A stretch of 9,859 bases of DNA, from the NCBI GenBank assembly GCA_946408295.1, contig CAMJRT010000030.1, forward strand, positions 1 to 9,859. Direction: 5' to 3'. Of the stretch, positions 1 to 7,679 are shown piece by piece. Made by a program: the position numbers and the translations under genes. Position 1 is the first letter of the stretch, and the number at the start of each line of letters is the position of its first letter. The notes beneath the pieces are model-generated. The model was not told where the DNA came from and did not search any database. It worked only from the letters and a program-made list of their open reading frames with translations. The DNA is from an uncultured Bacteroidales bacterium. GTDB lineage: Bacteria; Bacteroidota; Bacteroidia; Bacteroidales; UBA932.

Positions 1-916
1 GGGGGAAGGTGGGGACGTGGATCAAGCAGATTTTAATAGGGGCGCTGGTAAAGGAAGGGTCTTTCACGGCTTTTTTCAGCCACGCCAATTCCTGGGCGCG
101 GTAGTTGTCGTAATCGGCCAGACCGCTGTATTCGCAACTGTCGTCCGGTTTGTCTTCTCCGCCGTCCAGCACGATAAACGCGGCCGGTCCCTGCCGGAAA
201 CTGTAATAGAATTCACCCGTCGAGGTGGGGAACAGGTCATAGACTTTGTGGGCGTCCCGGCCGCGTCCTTCGTGATTGCCCCGGACAAAAACGAGCGGAA
301 TGCGGGCCGCCTGCTCGGCGATGGGGGCGAAAATGTGTTTGATGACCGTGTCGATGGAAACGGAGTAGGAGGCGATGTCGCCGTTCAGCACCAGAAAATC
401 GGTCTTCGCGGGGTTGATGGGCGAAGCGAGCGCGGTGAAGCGCTTGTCGTCGAAATGGATGTCGTTGAGGATGGAGAAGCGGCAGGTGTCGGCGCGGCTG
501 TCCAGCGTGCGGATGGAATAAGGGCGCTGTCCTCTCTTCACATTTCCGAAAACCCGGCGCTCGGCTCCATACACGCTGCGGTAGGCGTTGGAATCATCTT
601 TGACCACCTTTCCGATGATGCGGTAGCGGTAACTCGTGCCCGGCTGCAGGCCGTCGATGCGCACGCGGTGGAAGGTCCCGGTGACGCGCTTGCCGAAGCG
701 GCTTTCGTAATAGCGGGGACGGTAGCAGGTCTCGAAAGACGTCCCGTCCTCGGGGGCGATTTCCACATAATCCAAAGAGGGTTCCTTGCCAATCCAAATC
801 ACCGTAAACCCGGTTTCGGACACGTCGTGAATCCAAGGGCCGTACAAGATGTTGCCCGCATCGGCGGCGAAAAAGGTTCCCATCAGCAGGGAAAGCAGGA
901 GGATAATTTTCTTCAT
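1..916 (-). CDS. Purple-acid-phosphatase-like metallophosphoesterase, exported (3' part outside window)
   Basis: An ATG at 916 opens a frame of 305 codons that runs off the window without a stop. Residues 1-20 (MKKIILLLSLLMGTFFAADA) form a type I signal peptide. About 21-138 is a fibronectin III-like domain of the kind that precedes the catalytic part of purple acid phosphatases (GPWIHDVSETGFTVIW, GLQPGTSYRYRI). The metallophosphoesterase core then shows its metal ligands in order: D152 and H154 in NDIHFDD, D180 in LNGDIASY, N214-H215 in RGNHEGRG, and H300 in LIHVP; the final G-H-x-H motif should lie just beyond the edge. Family members hydrolyse phosphomonoesters or diesters with a two-metal centre. 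It starts 41 bp after the GH2 stop, so it is either the next gene of the operon or partly driven by the promoter-like box in the gap. The real substrate is not predictable; with the upstream EEP protein it gives the locus a second, unrelated exported phosphoesterase. Confidence 0.88.
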   Translation of the reverse strand, partial: MKKIILLLSLLMGTFFAADAGNILYGPWIHDVSETGFTVIWIGKEPSLDYVEIAPEDGTSFETCYRPRYYESRFGKRVTGTFHRVRIDGLQPGTSYRYRIIGKVVKDDSNAYRSVYGAERRVFGNVKRGQRPYSIRTLDSRADTCRFSILNDIHFDDKRFTALASPINPAKTDFLVLNGDIASYSVSIDTVIKHIFAPIAEQAARIPLVFVRGNHEGRGRDAHKVYDLFPTSTGEFYYSFRQGPAAFIVLDGGEDKPDDSCEYSGLADYDNYRAQELAWLKKAVKDPSFTSAPIKICLIHVPTFP

Positions 917-944
917 AGTGCTACTATTCTAATGGCTCATTCGG

Positions 945-952
945 CAAAGATA
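945..952 (-). promoter_or_regulatory. Candidate Bacteroidota -7 promoter box (TAnnTTTG)
   Basis: On the minus strand the gap between the GH2 and metallophosphoesterase genes contains TATCTTTG, an exact match to the Bacteroides -7 consensus TAnnTTTG. It would place the transcript start roughly 20 bases before the downstream ATG at 916. No good TTTG -33 element is seen at the usual 19-21 bp spacing, so the site may be weak or fortuitous. It could give the phosphoesterase extra or separate expression within the operon. Confidence 0.35.
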
Positions 953-957
953 AGCAA

Positions 958-2751
958 TCAGTCCCGATTTTCGTAATAATTTTTGAGCACAAAAAAGGCC
1001 TTCTTGCGGTTTCCGCGTTCGTCAATGAGCCCCTTCCGGTTGAATTCGTCCTGGATGCCGACCAGGGTCCGTTTGGGGGAGCGGAAATCTTTCAGGCACC
1101 AAGGGCTGATGCCGGCCAGGCCGGGCATGCGGCCCATCATTTCGATGTTCTTTTGATAGAGCCATTCCAGATATTCCTCGGTGAAGAGTTCGCCGGATGC
1201 TCCGTGGTTGCCGTAGAGCGCGCCGCCGCCGAATTCGCTCACCACGATCGGCTTGCCGCCGGGAATGTGCCAGATAACGGTGTCGCAGTTGGCAGGCGTA
1301 CCGTCATACCACCCCACATATTGGTTGAAACTGATGAGGTCGGTCAGGGAAATGAGTTCGTCCTCGACGTAATAATCAATCTTATTGATCGTCTTTTTCT
1401 CCAGCGCGGCGCTCACCAGGCGGGAACCGTCTTCTTCCCGGACCTTCGCGATCAGCCGGCCCAGGAAAGAGAGCCGTTCCGGGGTGCGGGGGGTCTCGTT
1501 GGCCACGGACCAGATGATGGTGGCAGCCCGGTTGTAGTCGCGATGAATCATCGTGAGCAACTGTTCCTCCGCATTGGCATAGGTGTCTTCCGACGCCCAG
1601 TCGATGTTCCAGTAGCAGGGGATTTCCTCCCAAAGCAAAAAGCCCATTTCTTCGGCCAGCCGCACCATTTGTTCGCTGTGGGGGTAGTGGGCGAGGCGCA
1701 GGAAGTTGCAGCCCAGGTCGCGGGCGGCTTCCAGCAGTCCTTTCACATCTTCTTCGTTGCGGCAACGTCCGGGATTCTCGCCGATGCTCTCATCGTGTAC
1801 GGCGACTCCCTTGAGGAAGATGGGCTGGTCGTTGAGCAGAATCTGTTCGCCCTCTACGCGTACCGTGCGGAATCCGATCTTATCCCGTACGCAATCCTGG
1901 TCCGTGCGCACCACCACCTCGTAGCGTTTGGGGTTGGCGGGAGACCAGCGCCGGGGTTTGGCTTTTATCTGGAAGTGAGCCACTCCGTCCTCTCCGCTGC
2001 AAACTTTCTTCTTGATGCGAAGTTCGGGAATCTCCAGCGTGACGTTGCCCTTTCCTCCGTCCAGTTGGACGGTCGCCTCTATCTGCTTGCCGTCGAATTG
2101 GACGCGGAAATCCCGGATGAACACCTCGGGGACGCTCACCAGCAGCACGTCCCGGGTGAGTCCGCCGTAATTCCACCAGTCGAAGTTGACCGCCGGCACC
2201 TCCGAGGCGCCCCGGGTGTTGTCCACGTGGACGACCAGGCTGTTGTCTCCCTCCCGCAGGGCGTCCGTCACCTCATACCAGAAAGGGGTGAAACCGCCTT
2301 TGTGGGTACCCAGAATTTCATTGTTCAAGCCCACGATGCTGCTGTAGGAAGCGGCTCCGAAATAGAGGAACCAGCGCTGGCCGGGCGTTTTCCGGAAGGG
2401 AATGGTCCGTTGGTACCACACGCTTCCTTCATAATAATAGAGTTTGTCGGATTGCGTGTTCCAGTCGCCGGGCACCTGCAGGGTGGGGGACCGGTCGAAA
2501 TCGTATTCGACGAGTTGGGTCTTGTTCCGGTAGAAATGCCGGTCGGCAAAATAGCGTTTGGACGGTTTCAAGGGGGTCATGTGGTATTTGTACAGCCCGG
2601 TGTTCATCGGGTCGACGATGGTGTGCCATTCCCCGGAGAGGGATTGCGTCTGCCGTCCCTCGTACAGGTTCAAAGCCGGGGGCGCACCCCAAGCGCTCAG
2701 CGCCTTCAAGCATCCACACGCAATGGCAGTCAACAGAAATAGTTTCTTCAT
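958..2751 (-). CDS. GH2 beta-glucuronidase-like (or beta-galacturonidase) enzyme, exported
   Basis: A 597-residue protein, close to the 603 residues of E. coli GUS. The ATG at 2751, one base after the GH39 stop, is preferred over an upstream in-frame TTG because it starts a signal peptide, MKKLFLLTAIACGCLKALSA, probably cleaved near AWGA; lipidation at Cys 12 or 14 is less likely. Residues about 30-205 are the GH2 sugar-binding domain (GDWNTQ, VWYQRTIPF, WWNYGGLTRDV), about 210-295 the Ig-like domain, and about 296-597 the catalytic barrel (RLAHYPHSEQM, WEEIPCYWNI). The acid/base is E419 in SVANE and the nucleophile E506 in VVSEFGGG. Near the C-terminus, FNRKG places N571 and K573 in the N-x-K arrangement that binds the sugar carboxylate in beta-glucuronidases; this speaks for a uronic acid substrate rather than galactose or mannose. 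Beta-galacturonidases of this family share the motif, so glucuronate versus galacturonate is open. Confidence 0.9.
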   Translation of the reverse strand: MKKLFLLTAIACGCLKALSAWGAPPALNLYEGRQTQSLSGEWHTIVDPMNTGLYKYHMTPLKPSKRYFADRHFYRNKTQLVEYDFDRSPTLQVPGDWNTQSDKLYYYEGSVWYQRTIPFRKTPGQRWFLYFGAASYSSIVGLNNEILGTHKGGFTPFWYEVTDALREGDNSLVVHVDNTRGASEVPAVNFDWWNYGGLTRDVLLVSVPEVFIRDFRVQFDGKQIEATVQLDGGKGNVTLEIPELRIKKKVCSGEDGVAHFQIKAKPRRWSPANPKRYEVVVRTDQDCVRDKIGFRTVRVEGEQILLNDQPIFLKGVAVHDESIGENPGRCRNEEDVKGLLEAARDLGCNFLRLAHYPHSEQMVRLAEEMGFLLWEEIPCYWNIDWASEDTYANAEEQLLTMIHRDYNRAATIIWSVANETPRTPERLSFLGRLIAKVREEDGSRLVSAALEKKTINKIDYYVEDELISLTDLISFNQYVGWYDGTPANCDTVIWHIPGGKPIVVSEFGGGALYGNHGASGELFTEEYLEWLYQKNIEMMGRMPGLAGISPWCLKDFRSPKRTLVGIQDEFNRKGLIDERGNRKKAFFVLKNYYENRD

Positions 2752-2752
2752 A

Positions 2753-4192
2753 TTATTCAAATTCAACCAAAACAATTGAATTGTTCAGCAAATCAATCTC
2801 GACGGTACCGTCCTCGTTGGGGAATAGCGGGTATTCGGTGTAGATGTGCGATGCATCGGTGAGGTAATAGAACCCCTTGTTGATGCGTCCGCCGTTCAAA
2901 GAGACTTTCACCGTCTCGACATTGCAGGCGTTGTTGTCTCCGTCGTAGCGCGTCAGAAAAACCGTCGTTTTTCCACCGTTCGAGGCGGCGACGGCATAGA
3001 CGTCGTCCTCTTCGCTCAGGTGGCAGGCGCAAGCGTTCCCGCGCAGTTTGTTCCAGGCATAGAAGGTGTAGAAAGTCGGACGACGCTCCATTGTCTGATC
3101 ATCATAGAAACCGCAGTAGGAGGTGTGGAGCCGGTAATCATAGTACATCAGCATATTCACCGGAGCGTAGTGCATCGTCGCCATCACCGCGCCCGCGAAA
3201 GCCGCTCCCTTGAGCCCGGCCCGGCTCTCTTTGTTGTAAATCTCGTAGGAAGAACCCTTTCCGGGATTCTTGAAACGACGGTAATTCCATTCGTTGAGGA
3301 TGAGTTCGGCGTCGCTGTAGCCGTATTCCTTCATCCAGCCCCGGATCAGGTCGGCCTCCATCCGGAAAACTTCGGGCTCGGCGCCATACTTGTGCCAGGA
3401 AATGAAGTCGATGGGGACCTTGTTGTCCCGCATATAGGCGAAAAATTCGGGAAAATAGGTCTTCGTTCCCTGGATGCGGCAGTAGGAGGGGCCGCCGATT
3501 TTCAAATGGGGGAATTTCTCTTTCAGGTGCTTGGCCGCCACCGCATACATCTTGTGGAATTCCTCGATGGGGCCGCCCCAGGTGCGCGGTTCGGTTTTCC
3601 AACGGCCGGAGGATTGGTCGAGATCGGCCTCGTTCCAGATTTCCCAGTAACGGATATTGTAGTGGAAGCCGTCGGCCCAGCCCTCGTTGTAGTGCCGGAT
3701 GATGTGCTCACAGATTTTGGCCCATTTCAGGTAATCCTTGGGCGGATAGATGTTGTATTTGGCCGCCGTCTGGTTTTCGATGGTCTGGCCGAGCCGATAG
3801 AAGGGTTCGCAGCCCGCGTCAATCATATTCTTGATATACAGGTCCGTCTCCCGGAAATCGTAGGACGCCGGATCGTTGACATTCTTGCTGAAATCCCGGA
3901 AGATGCAGGAGATGTCCACCGTGTTGATGCCGTAACTGAGGGCGGCGTCGTGGGTGCGGGCGAACGGAATGTTGAGGATTTTGAAATCCCTCATTTCCAT
4001 ATCCATCCCTTCTTCCGGACCGTTGTTGACCGCGTTCATCGGCCGGATGGGTCCGAGAACGGTGGCAGTGTCCACCACCAGGTCCACGAATTTCTGGGTG
4101 ACGTTCGGTTGAATCTGTTCCGGCTGCTGCGCCCGGACGAACATCGGGGCCAGCAACATAAGAATCATCAGGAAAATGTTGCTACTTTTCAT
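2753..4192 (-). CDS. Secreted GH39-family glycosidase (beta-xylosidase-like; exact sugar unknown)
   Basis: A 479-residue protein starting at ATG 4192, inside the last 11 bp of the GH27 gene. Residues 1-21 are a type I signal peptide (cut after VRA, before QQP). The barrel spans about 35-370 with clan GH-A features: PFARTHD near strand 1, acid/base E188 in YWEIWNEAD, ISWHKYG with H267, and nucleophile E301 in LILNEWNY. A short C-terminal beta-sandwich (about 385-479) follows, as is usual in GH39. Known GH39 members include beta-xylosidases, alpha-L-iduronidases and an alpha-galactosyl-arabinofuranosidase acting on gum arabic, so the family alone does not fix the substrate. The overlap with the alpha-galactosidase gene and the 1-bp gap to the GH2 gene argue that all three enzymes attack the same glycan. 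Assignment to another clan GH-A family is possible but the paired NE/NEWN motifs and length fit GH39 best. Confidence 0.85.
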   Translation of the reverse strand: MKSSNIFLMILMLLAPMFVRAQQPEQIQPNVTQKFVDLVVDTATVLGPIRPMNAVNNGPEEGMDMEMRDFKILNIPFARTHDAALSYGINTVDISCIFRDFSKNVNDPASYDFRETDLYIKNMIDAGCEPFYRLGQTIENQTAAKYNIYPPKDYLKWAKICEHIIRHYNEGWADGFHYNIRYWEIWNEADLDQSSGRWKTEPRTWGGPIEEFHKMYAVAAKHLKEKFPHLKIGGPSYCRIQGTKTYFPEFFAYMRDNKVPIDFISWHKYGAEPEVFRMEADLIRGWMKEYGYSDAELILNEWNYRRFKNPGKGSSYEIYNKESRAGLKGAAFAGAVMATMHYAPVNMLMYYDYRLHTSYCGFYDDQTMERRPTFYTFYAWNKLRGNACACHLSEEDDVYAVAASNGGKTTVFLTRYDGDNNACNVETVKVSLNGGRINKGFYYLTDASHIYTEYPLFPNEDGTVEIDLLNNSIVLVEFE

Positions 4193-6389
4193 TTTTTCTA
4201 TATTTTACAAATAATACTCCATGCGTGGGAATGGTGAAAGACGCCGGGGCTTCCTTCTGTCTCCAGAGGTCGCGGCAGGAAGCGACGGTCCCGGCGCCGG
4301 CTTCAGCCAGGCACTGGCGGACATCGACGGTCCGGGCGGCTTCTGAAAGATTGAAAAGGCCGGCGGCGAAACTTCCGTCCGCGAGCGGACGCGTCCATAC
4401 TTGCAGTCCGTCCTGCTCCCAAACGCAATCGGCCGCCTGTCCCAACGGGTCTTGGTCAATGGCAATCACCTCGTGGTTGCAAAGCAGGTTGAGGGTGAAA
4501 CGGTCCGGCTGGGCGAGGTCGCAACCGATAATCATCGGGGCGGCCAGCAAGGCCCAGAGGGAAAGGTGGGAATACTGCTCATCCGCGCTCAAACGGCTTT
4601 CCCGCAGGCCTTCTCCCCAGCCTACCTTGCCGATGACCAGCATGTCGGGGTCGTTCCAATGGCCGGGCCCGGCATAGGCGGCCAGTCCGCGCTGGAGGTT
4701 GAAGCCGATGCGCAGGACGGAGGCCCAGGTGTCGGTGATGTCGCCGGTCGTCCGCCAGAGGTTGGCGTCCACGTCCGCGCCCCATTGCCAGACTTTTTCC
4801 AGCCCGTATTGGCAGAGGGAATAGCAGATGTCCCGGGGTTGCTTCCGCAAGCATTTTTCCATCTTGCGATAGGGGAAGATGTGGTCCTTGCGTCCGGCTT
4901 TCGGAAGTTTGTCCAGAATGGTCCGGTACCCGCAAAGGTCATATTTCAGATAATCTACGCCCCAGGCGTTCCAAGTGTCTGCATCTTTCTGCTCGAAGCC
5001 CAGCGAACCGAGGTAGCCCCCGCAGGTCAACTCGCCCGGCGAGGAATAGATGCCCAGCCGCAGGCCTCTCTCGTGCAGCCATTCTCCCAATCCGGCGATG
5101 TCCGGGAACTGCTCGTTGGGCTCCAGGACGCCGTCTTCCGAGCGAGCGGCCCCTTGCCAGGCGTCGTCAATGTTGACATAGCAATAGCCATAATCTGCCA
5201 GTCCGCTGTTGATCAGGGCGTCCGCTGAGGAAAAGACTTTCCCTTGCGAAATGTCCAGTCCCCAGCAGTTCCAACTGTTCCAGCCCATTGGCGGGGTGAG
5301 CGCCAACTTGGAGCCGACCTTCAAGGTCAGGGCGCCGCTGCCGCTGCCGGCGGTGTTTTCAGCCGTCCATCGGATGGGATAGTCGCCCGCTTTCGCCACG
5401 CTGCCGCGCAGAACGCCGTTTTCCGTATCCAAGGTCAGTCCGTCGGGAAGCCCGTCGGCTTGGAAGGTCATCGGCCGCAGGCCCGAGAAGGGGAGGCGGA
5501 AGATGATGGGGGAGCCGGGCCGGGCGCCGAGCACGGCGGGACCGTTGTACCGAGGCTCCTTGGGAGCAGGGGGAGTCAGGCAGTATTTCGGCGTGAAATC
5601 CCTTTCTACGCACATTCCTGTGCGGGAATCGCGGAAAGAGACTTTCACCTGCACCGGCTCGCCCCCGTCATAATGTATTTCTTGAGAAAAGACTTCGCTT
5701 GTGTCCAGTTTGACACGCTTTTCGCGGACTTTTCCCTTCGTTTCAATGCGGAACACCCCTTTGACCGGCAGTTCGCAGGATACGTTCAAGCGACAATGAC
5801 CTCCGTCTCCGTCATCCGTGCAGGAAAGGGTGAGCAGATCTTCCAGCCGGGCCATCCCGATGCGGATGGGTCCGTCGTAAATCCCTCCCCGCGTGCGGCG
5901 ATTCCACACCAGCAGCGTCAGCAGGTTGTCTCCTTCCTGCAGCAAGGAAGCATCGACGTGATACAGGCGGCGGGCATCCCAGGCGGATTGGGGAATCCCT
6001 CCGTCGTGGGGCATCGTGCCGGATTTGCCGATGCGCGTCCCGTTCAAGTACGACTCGTCGCAGTCGTCGATATAACTCAAATCAAAAACGGCAATCTGCG
6101 GATAGGGGGCCGTGGCGACAAAACCTTCGGGCAAGGTGAAACGGATGCGGTATTGGGCGTACATCCCTTCCCCCTGCCATTTCTGGGGGATGGCCATCGT
6201 TTCCCAGGCGCTGTCGTCAAAATCGGGTGTCATCCAGCCTTCGGGGGCGTCGCCCAGGTGGAAACGGGCTTCCTCAAACACAAGCGCCTGCGGCTCGGCA
6301 TAGGAGACAGGCGATCCGCAAGAGGACAGCCAGCCCGTCATCAACGTCAGCAATAGGGCTCCCAGCCCGCACGACAAAATTCTTTTCAT
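4182..6389 (-). CDS. GH27 alpha-galactosidase lipoprotein with N-terminal jelly-roll and NEW1/He_PIG domains
   Basis: A 735-residue protein; the ATG at 6389 is chosen over a TTG six codons upstream because it directly begins a signal peptide ending in the lipobox LSSC (Cys 24). Residues about 35-185 resemble the GH2-type sugar-binding jelly roll (WMTPDFDDSAWETM, YLNGTRIGKSG, EGDNLLTLLVWN). About 279-306 matches the NEW1 (He_PIG-associated) motif (PRYNGPAVLGARPGSP) and 307-358 a He_PIG-type Ig domain (GLPDGLTLDTENGVLRG). From about 364 comes the GH27 barrel: PPMGWNSWNCWG, NIDDAWQG, nucleophile D484 in KYDLC and acid/base D550 in RTTGDITD, followed by a beta-sandwich. The first Asp of DDAW, which contacts the galactose 6-hydroxyl and is lost in the characterised GH27 beta-L-arabinopyranosidase, is kept, favouring alpha-galactosidase. 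The usual SLCEWG reads SLCQYG here, as in many Bacteroidota homologues. Family GH27 releases terminal alpha-galactose with retention. Its end overlaps the GH39 start by 11 bp. Confidence 0.93.
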   Translation of the reverse strand: MKRILSCGLGALLLTLMTGWLSSCGSPVSYAEPQALVFEEARFHLGDAPEGWMTPDFDDSAWETMAIPQKWQGEGMYAQYRIRFTLPEGFVATAPYPQIAVFDLSYIDDCDESYLNGTRIGKSGTMPHDGGIPQSAWDARRLYHVDASLLQEGDNLLTLLVWNRRTRGGIYDGPIRIGMARLEDLLTLSCTDDGDGGHCRLNVSCELPVKGVFRIETKGKVREKRVKLDTSEVFSQEIHYDGGEPVQVKVSFRDSRTGMCVERDFTPKYCLTPPAPKEPRYNGPAVLGARPGSPIIFRLPFSGLRPMTFQADGLPDGLTLDTENGVLRGSVAKAGDYPIRWTAENTAGSGSGALTLKVGSKLALTPPMGWNSWNCWGLDISQGKVFSSADALINSGLADYGYCYVNIDDAWQGAARSEDGVLEPNEQFPDIAGLGEWLHERGLRLGIYSSPGELTCGGYLGSLGFEQKDADTWNAWGVDYLKYDLCGYRTILDKLPKAGRKDHIFPYRKMEKCLRKQPRDICYSLCQYGLEKVWQWGADVDANLWRTTGDITDTWASVLRIGFNLQRGLAAYAGPGHWNDPDMLVIGKVGWGEGLRESRLSADEQYSHLSLWALLAAPMIIGCDLAQPDRFTLNLLCNHEVIAIDQDPLGQAADCVWEQDGLQVWTRPLADGSFAAGLFNLSEAARTVDVRQCLAEAGAGTVASCRDLWRQKEAPASFTIPTHGVLFVKYRKNEK
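4193..4205 (-). promoter_or_regulatory. A/T-rich translation start region of the GH39 gene
   Basis: Directly before the GH39 ATG the minus strand reads AAATATAGAAAAA, with no GGAGG-type ribosome binding site. A-rich, unstructured leaders of this type are typical of Bacteroidota translation starts. The stretch lies inside the last codons of the GH27 gene, which are A/T-rich (encoding VKYRKNEK) in contrast with the GC-rich remainder, and it supports the overlapping ATG as the true start. Confidence 0.4.
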
Positions 6390-6397
6390 CTCGCTTC

Positions 6398-7675
6398 TTA
6401 TTTCCAAATAACGTCTCTCAAATAAACCTGGCGGCTGCCTTCGTGCACGGAGTTGAACGCGAGTTGTTTCCCGTCGGGCCGCCAGCGGGCGTGCAGGTCG
6501 CAGCGCGAATACTGCTCCTTATAGTTTTCGGGGACGAAAAAGCGTCCCAGGGAAATGAGCGCTTCGTCTTCCACCCGCACGAGCACCCAACTGCGGTAGC
6601 CGTCTTTGTTCCAATATCCTTCCGTGCTGATGAATTGCCCGTCAGGGGAGAAAATGCAGTGCCCGTCCCAGTCTAGGATGCCCGGGGCTAGGTGGCGGAC
6701 TTTCTCTTCCTCGCCCACCTTGAACAGGGTGTGCGACCAGACGCCGCCGGCGTTCCAGCGAGCCGTCACAACCATCTCGTCGCCCTCCTTCCAATTGAAA
6801 TGCGAGCCTTCCCATCCGTCCGGGAAACAGCGGCGCAGGTCGCTTCCGTCGGTGTTGACCGTCAAGGAAACGGTCTGCCAGCGATAGACGATGCCCCGGT
6901 CGGAAAGTTGCTGCTTGAGGTTCTCCACGGTACGGGCCAGGAAGAAAACTTTGCTCGCATCCGGGTTCAGTACGGTATGGCAATAATAGGCGAGGCCGTC
7001 GGCGGAGGTGATTTCCGGCATCACGGAGCGGCCCTGGGCAACGGAGAGAATCAATTTTTCCTCACCCGTTTCCAGATCCATCAGCCAAAGACCGTCGTCT
7101 TCCGGCCAGACCTCATCCAGCAGGGGATTCTGTCCTTCACCCGCATAGCCATAGTCGGGACGGCACACGCGCAGGCGTGCATAGTTGATGCTCACCGCCT
7201 TCTTTCCGTCCTTGGAAACGGCACTGACAGGCCGGGGCAGGAGTTTTTCTTCCCCCGTCTTCCAGTTGAGCAGGACGGAGACGAATTTCCCGTCGCGCAA
7301 ATCATTGTAGATGCAAAGCCCGTCTTCCCAGGGCAGCCAGTGGAACATCGCCGCTTCCTGGAAATTCCAGCAGGCCGTCGTGGCGATGGGAATGAAGCGG
7401 TTGCCGTCTTGCAAATCCACCAGCCCGAGGGTGATTCTTTCCCCGGCAGACGGCAGACGGCCGGTGAATCCTACTTCCAGGATGGCGACATAGCGGTTGT
7501 CGGGACTCCAGGCGTTGATGCCGAAGTAATTGGCCAGGAAATGGTCTTCCGGTCCGCTGGTGATGGCGTAGGCCTCTCCGACTTCCGGGAAGGGGGGAAG
7601 CGTATGTCGGCAAGCGCAGAAAAGCGTCAGGCAGGCGGCCAGTCCGAGGGCTCCTTTTTTCCAAAAATGTATCAT
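6398..7675 (-). CDS. TolB-like beta-propeller lipoprotein, distantly oligogalacturonate-lyase-like
   Basis: A 425-residue protein. The ATG at 7675 is preferred over an in-frame TTG four codons upstream that would overlap the previous stop; GAGG lies just ahead of the ATG. The N-terminus MIHFWKKGALGLAACLTLFC-AC is a signal peptide with a probable lipidated Cys at 22. The rest is made of WD40/TolB-like blades: INAWSPDNRYVAIL (about 53-66), WLMDLETGEEKLIL (about 197-210), NPDASKVFFLAR (about 237-248), GHCIFSPDGQFIS (about 338-350) and LHARWRPDGKQLAFNS (about 394-409), closing with HEGSRQVYL. Several blades carry histidines (H233, H292, H339, H395, H411) that could bind a metal, as in the PL22 oligogalacturonate lyases, but the exact PL22 histidine cluster is not clearly reproduced. 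It could therefore be a lyase acting on uronate oligosaccharides, or a non-catalytic binding protein. It sits 4 bp after the EEP gene and 8 bp before the GH27 gene. Confidence 0.8.
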   Translation of the reverse strand: MIHFWKKGALGLAACLTLFCACRHTLPPFPEVGEAYAITSGPEDHFLANYFGINAWSPDNRYVAILEVGFTGRLPSAGERITLGLVDLQDGNRFIPIATTACWNFQEAAMFHWLPWEDGLCIYNDLRDGKFVSVLLNWKTGEEKLLPRPVSAVSKDGKKAVSINYARLRVCRPDYGYAGEGQNPLLDEVWPEDDGLWLMDLETGEEKLILSVAQGRSVMPEITSADGLAYYCHTVLNPDASKVFFLARTVENLKQQLSDRGIVYRWQTVSLTVNTDGSDLRRCFPDGWEGSHFNWKEGDEMVVTARWNAGGVWSHTLFKVGEEEKVRHLAPGILDWDGHCIFSPDGQFISTEGYWNKDGYRSWVLVRVEDEALISLGRFFVPENYKEQYSRCDLHARWRPDGKQLAFNSVHEGSRQVYLRDVIWK

Positions 7676-7679
7676 TGCC

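Noticed and set aside
17..976. Plus-strand open frame of 319 codons at the left edge
   Set aside because: The minus strand over 1-916 encodes a metallophosphoesterase with ordered metal-binding motifs and a signal peptide; the plus frame is its shadow.
1153..2742. Plus-strand open frame of 529 codons opposite the GH2 gene
   Set aside because: The minus-strand GH2 frame has clear family motifs and catalytic residues; the plus-strand translation has no recognisable domain and is a by-product of GC-rich codon use.
2846..4237. Plus-strand open frame of 463 codons opposite the GH39 gene
   Set aside because: Shadow of the GH39 coding sequence; low-complexity G/V/R-rich translation, no motif, no signal peptide.
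4182..6389. GH27 enzyme as beta-L-arabinopyranosidase
   Set aside because: The first Asp of DDAW, replaced by Ile in the characterised arabinopyranosidase, is kept here, so alpha-galactosidase is favoured.
4182..6407. Upstream TTG starts for the GH27, propeller and GH2 genes (6407, 7687, 2775)
   Set aside because: Each lies a few codons ahead of an ATG that directly begins a signal peptide; the extended versions add charged or unneeded residues and two would overlap the previous gene more.
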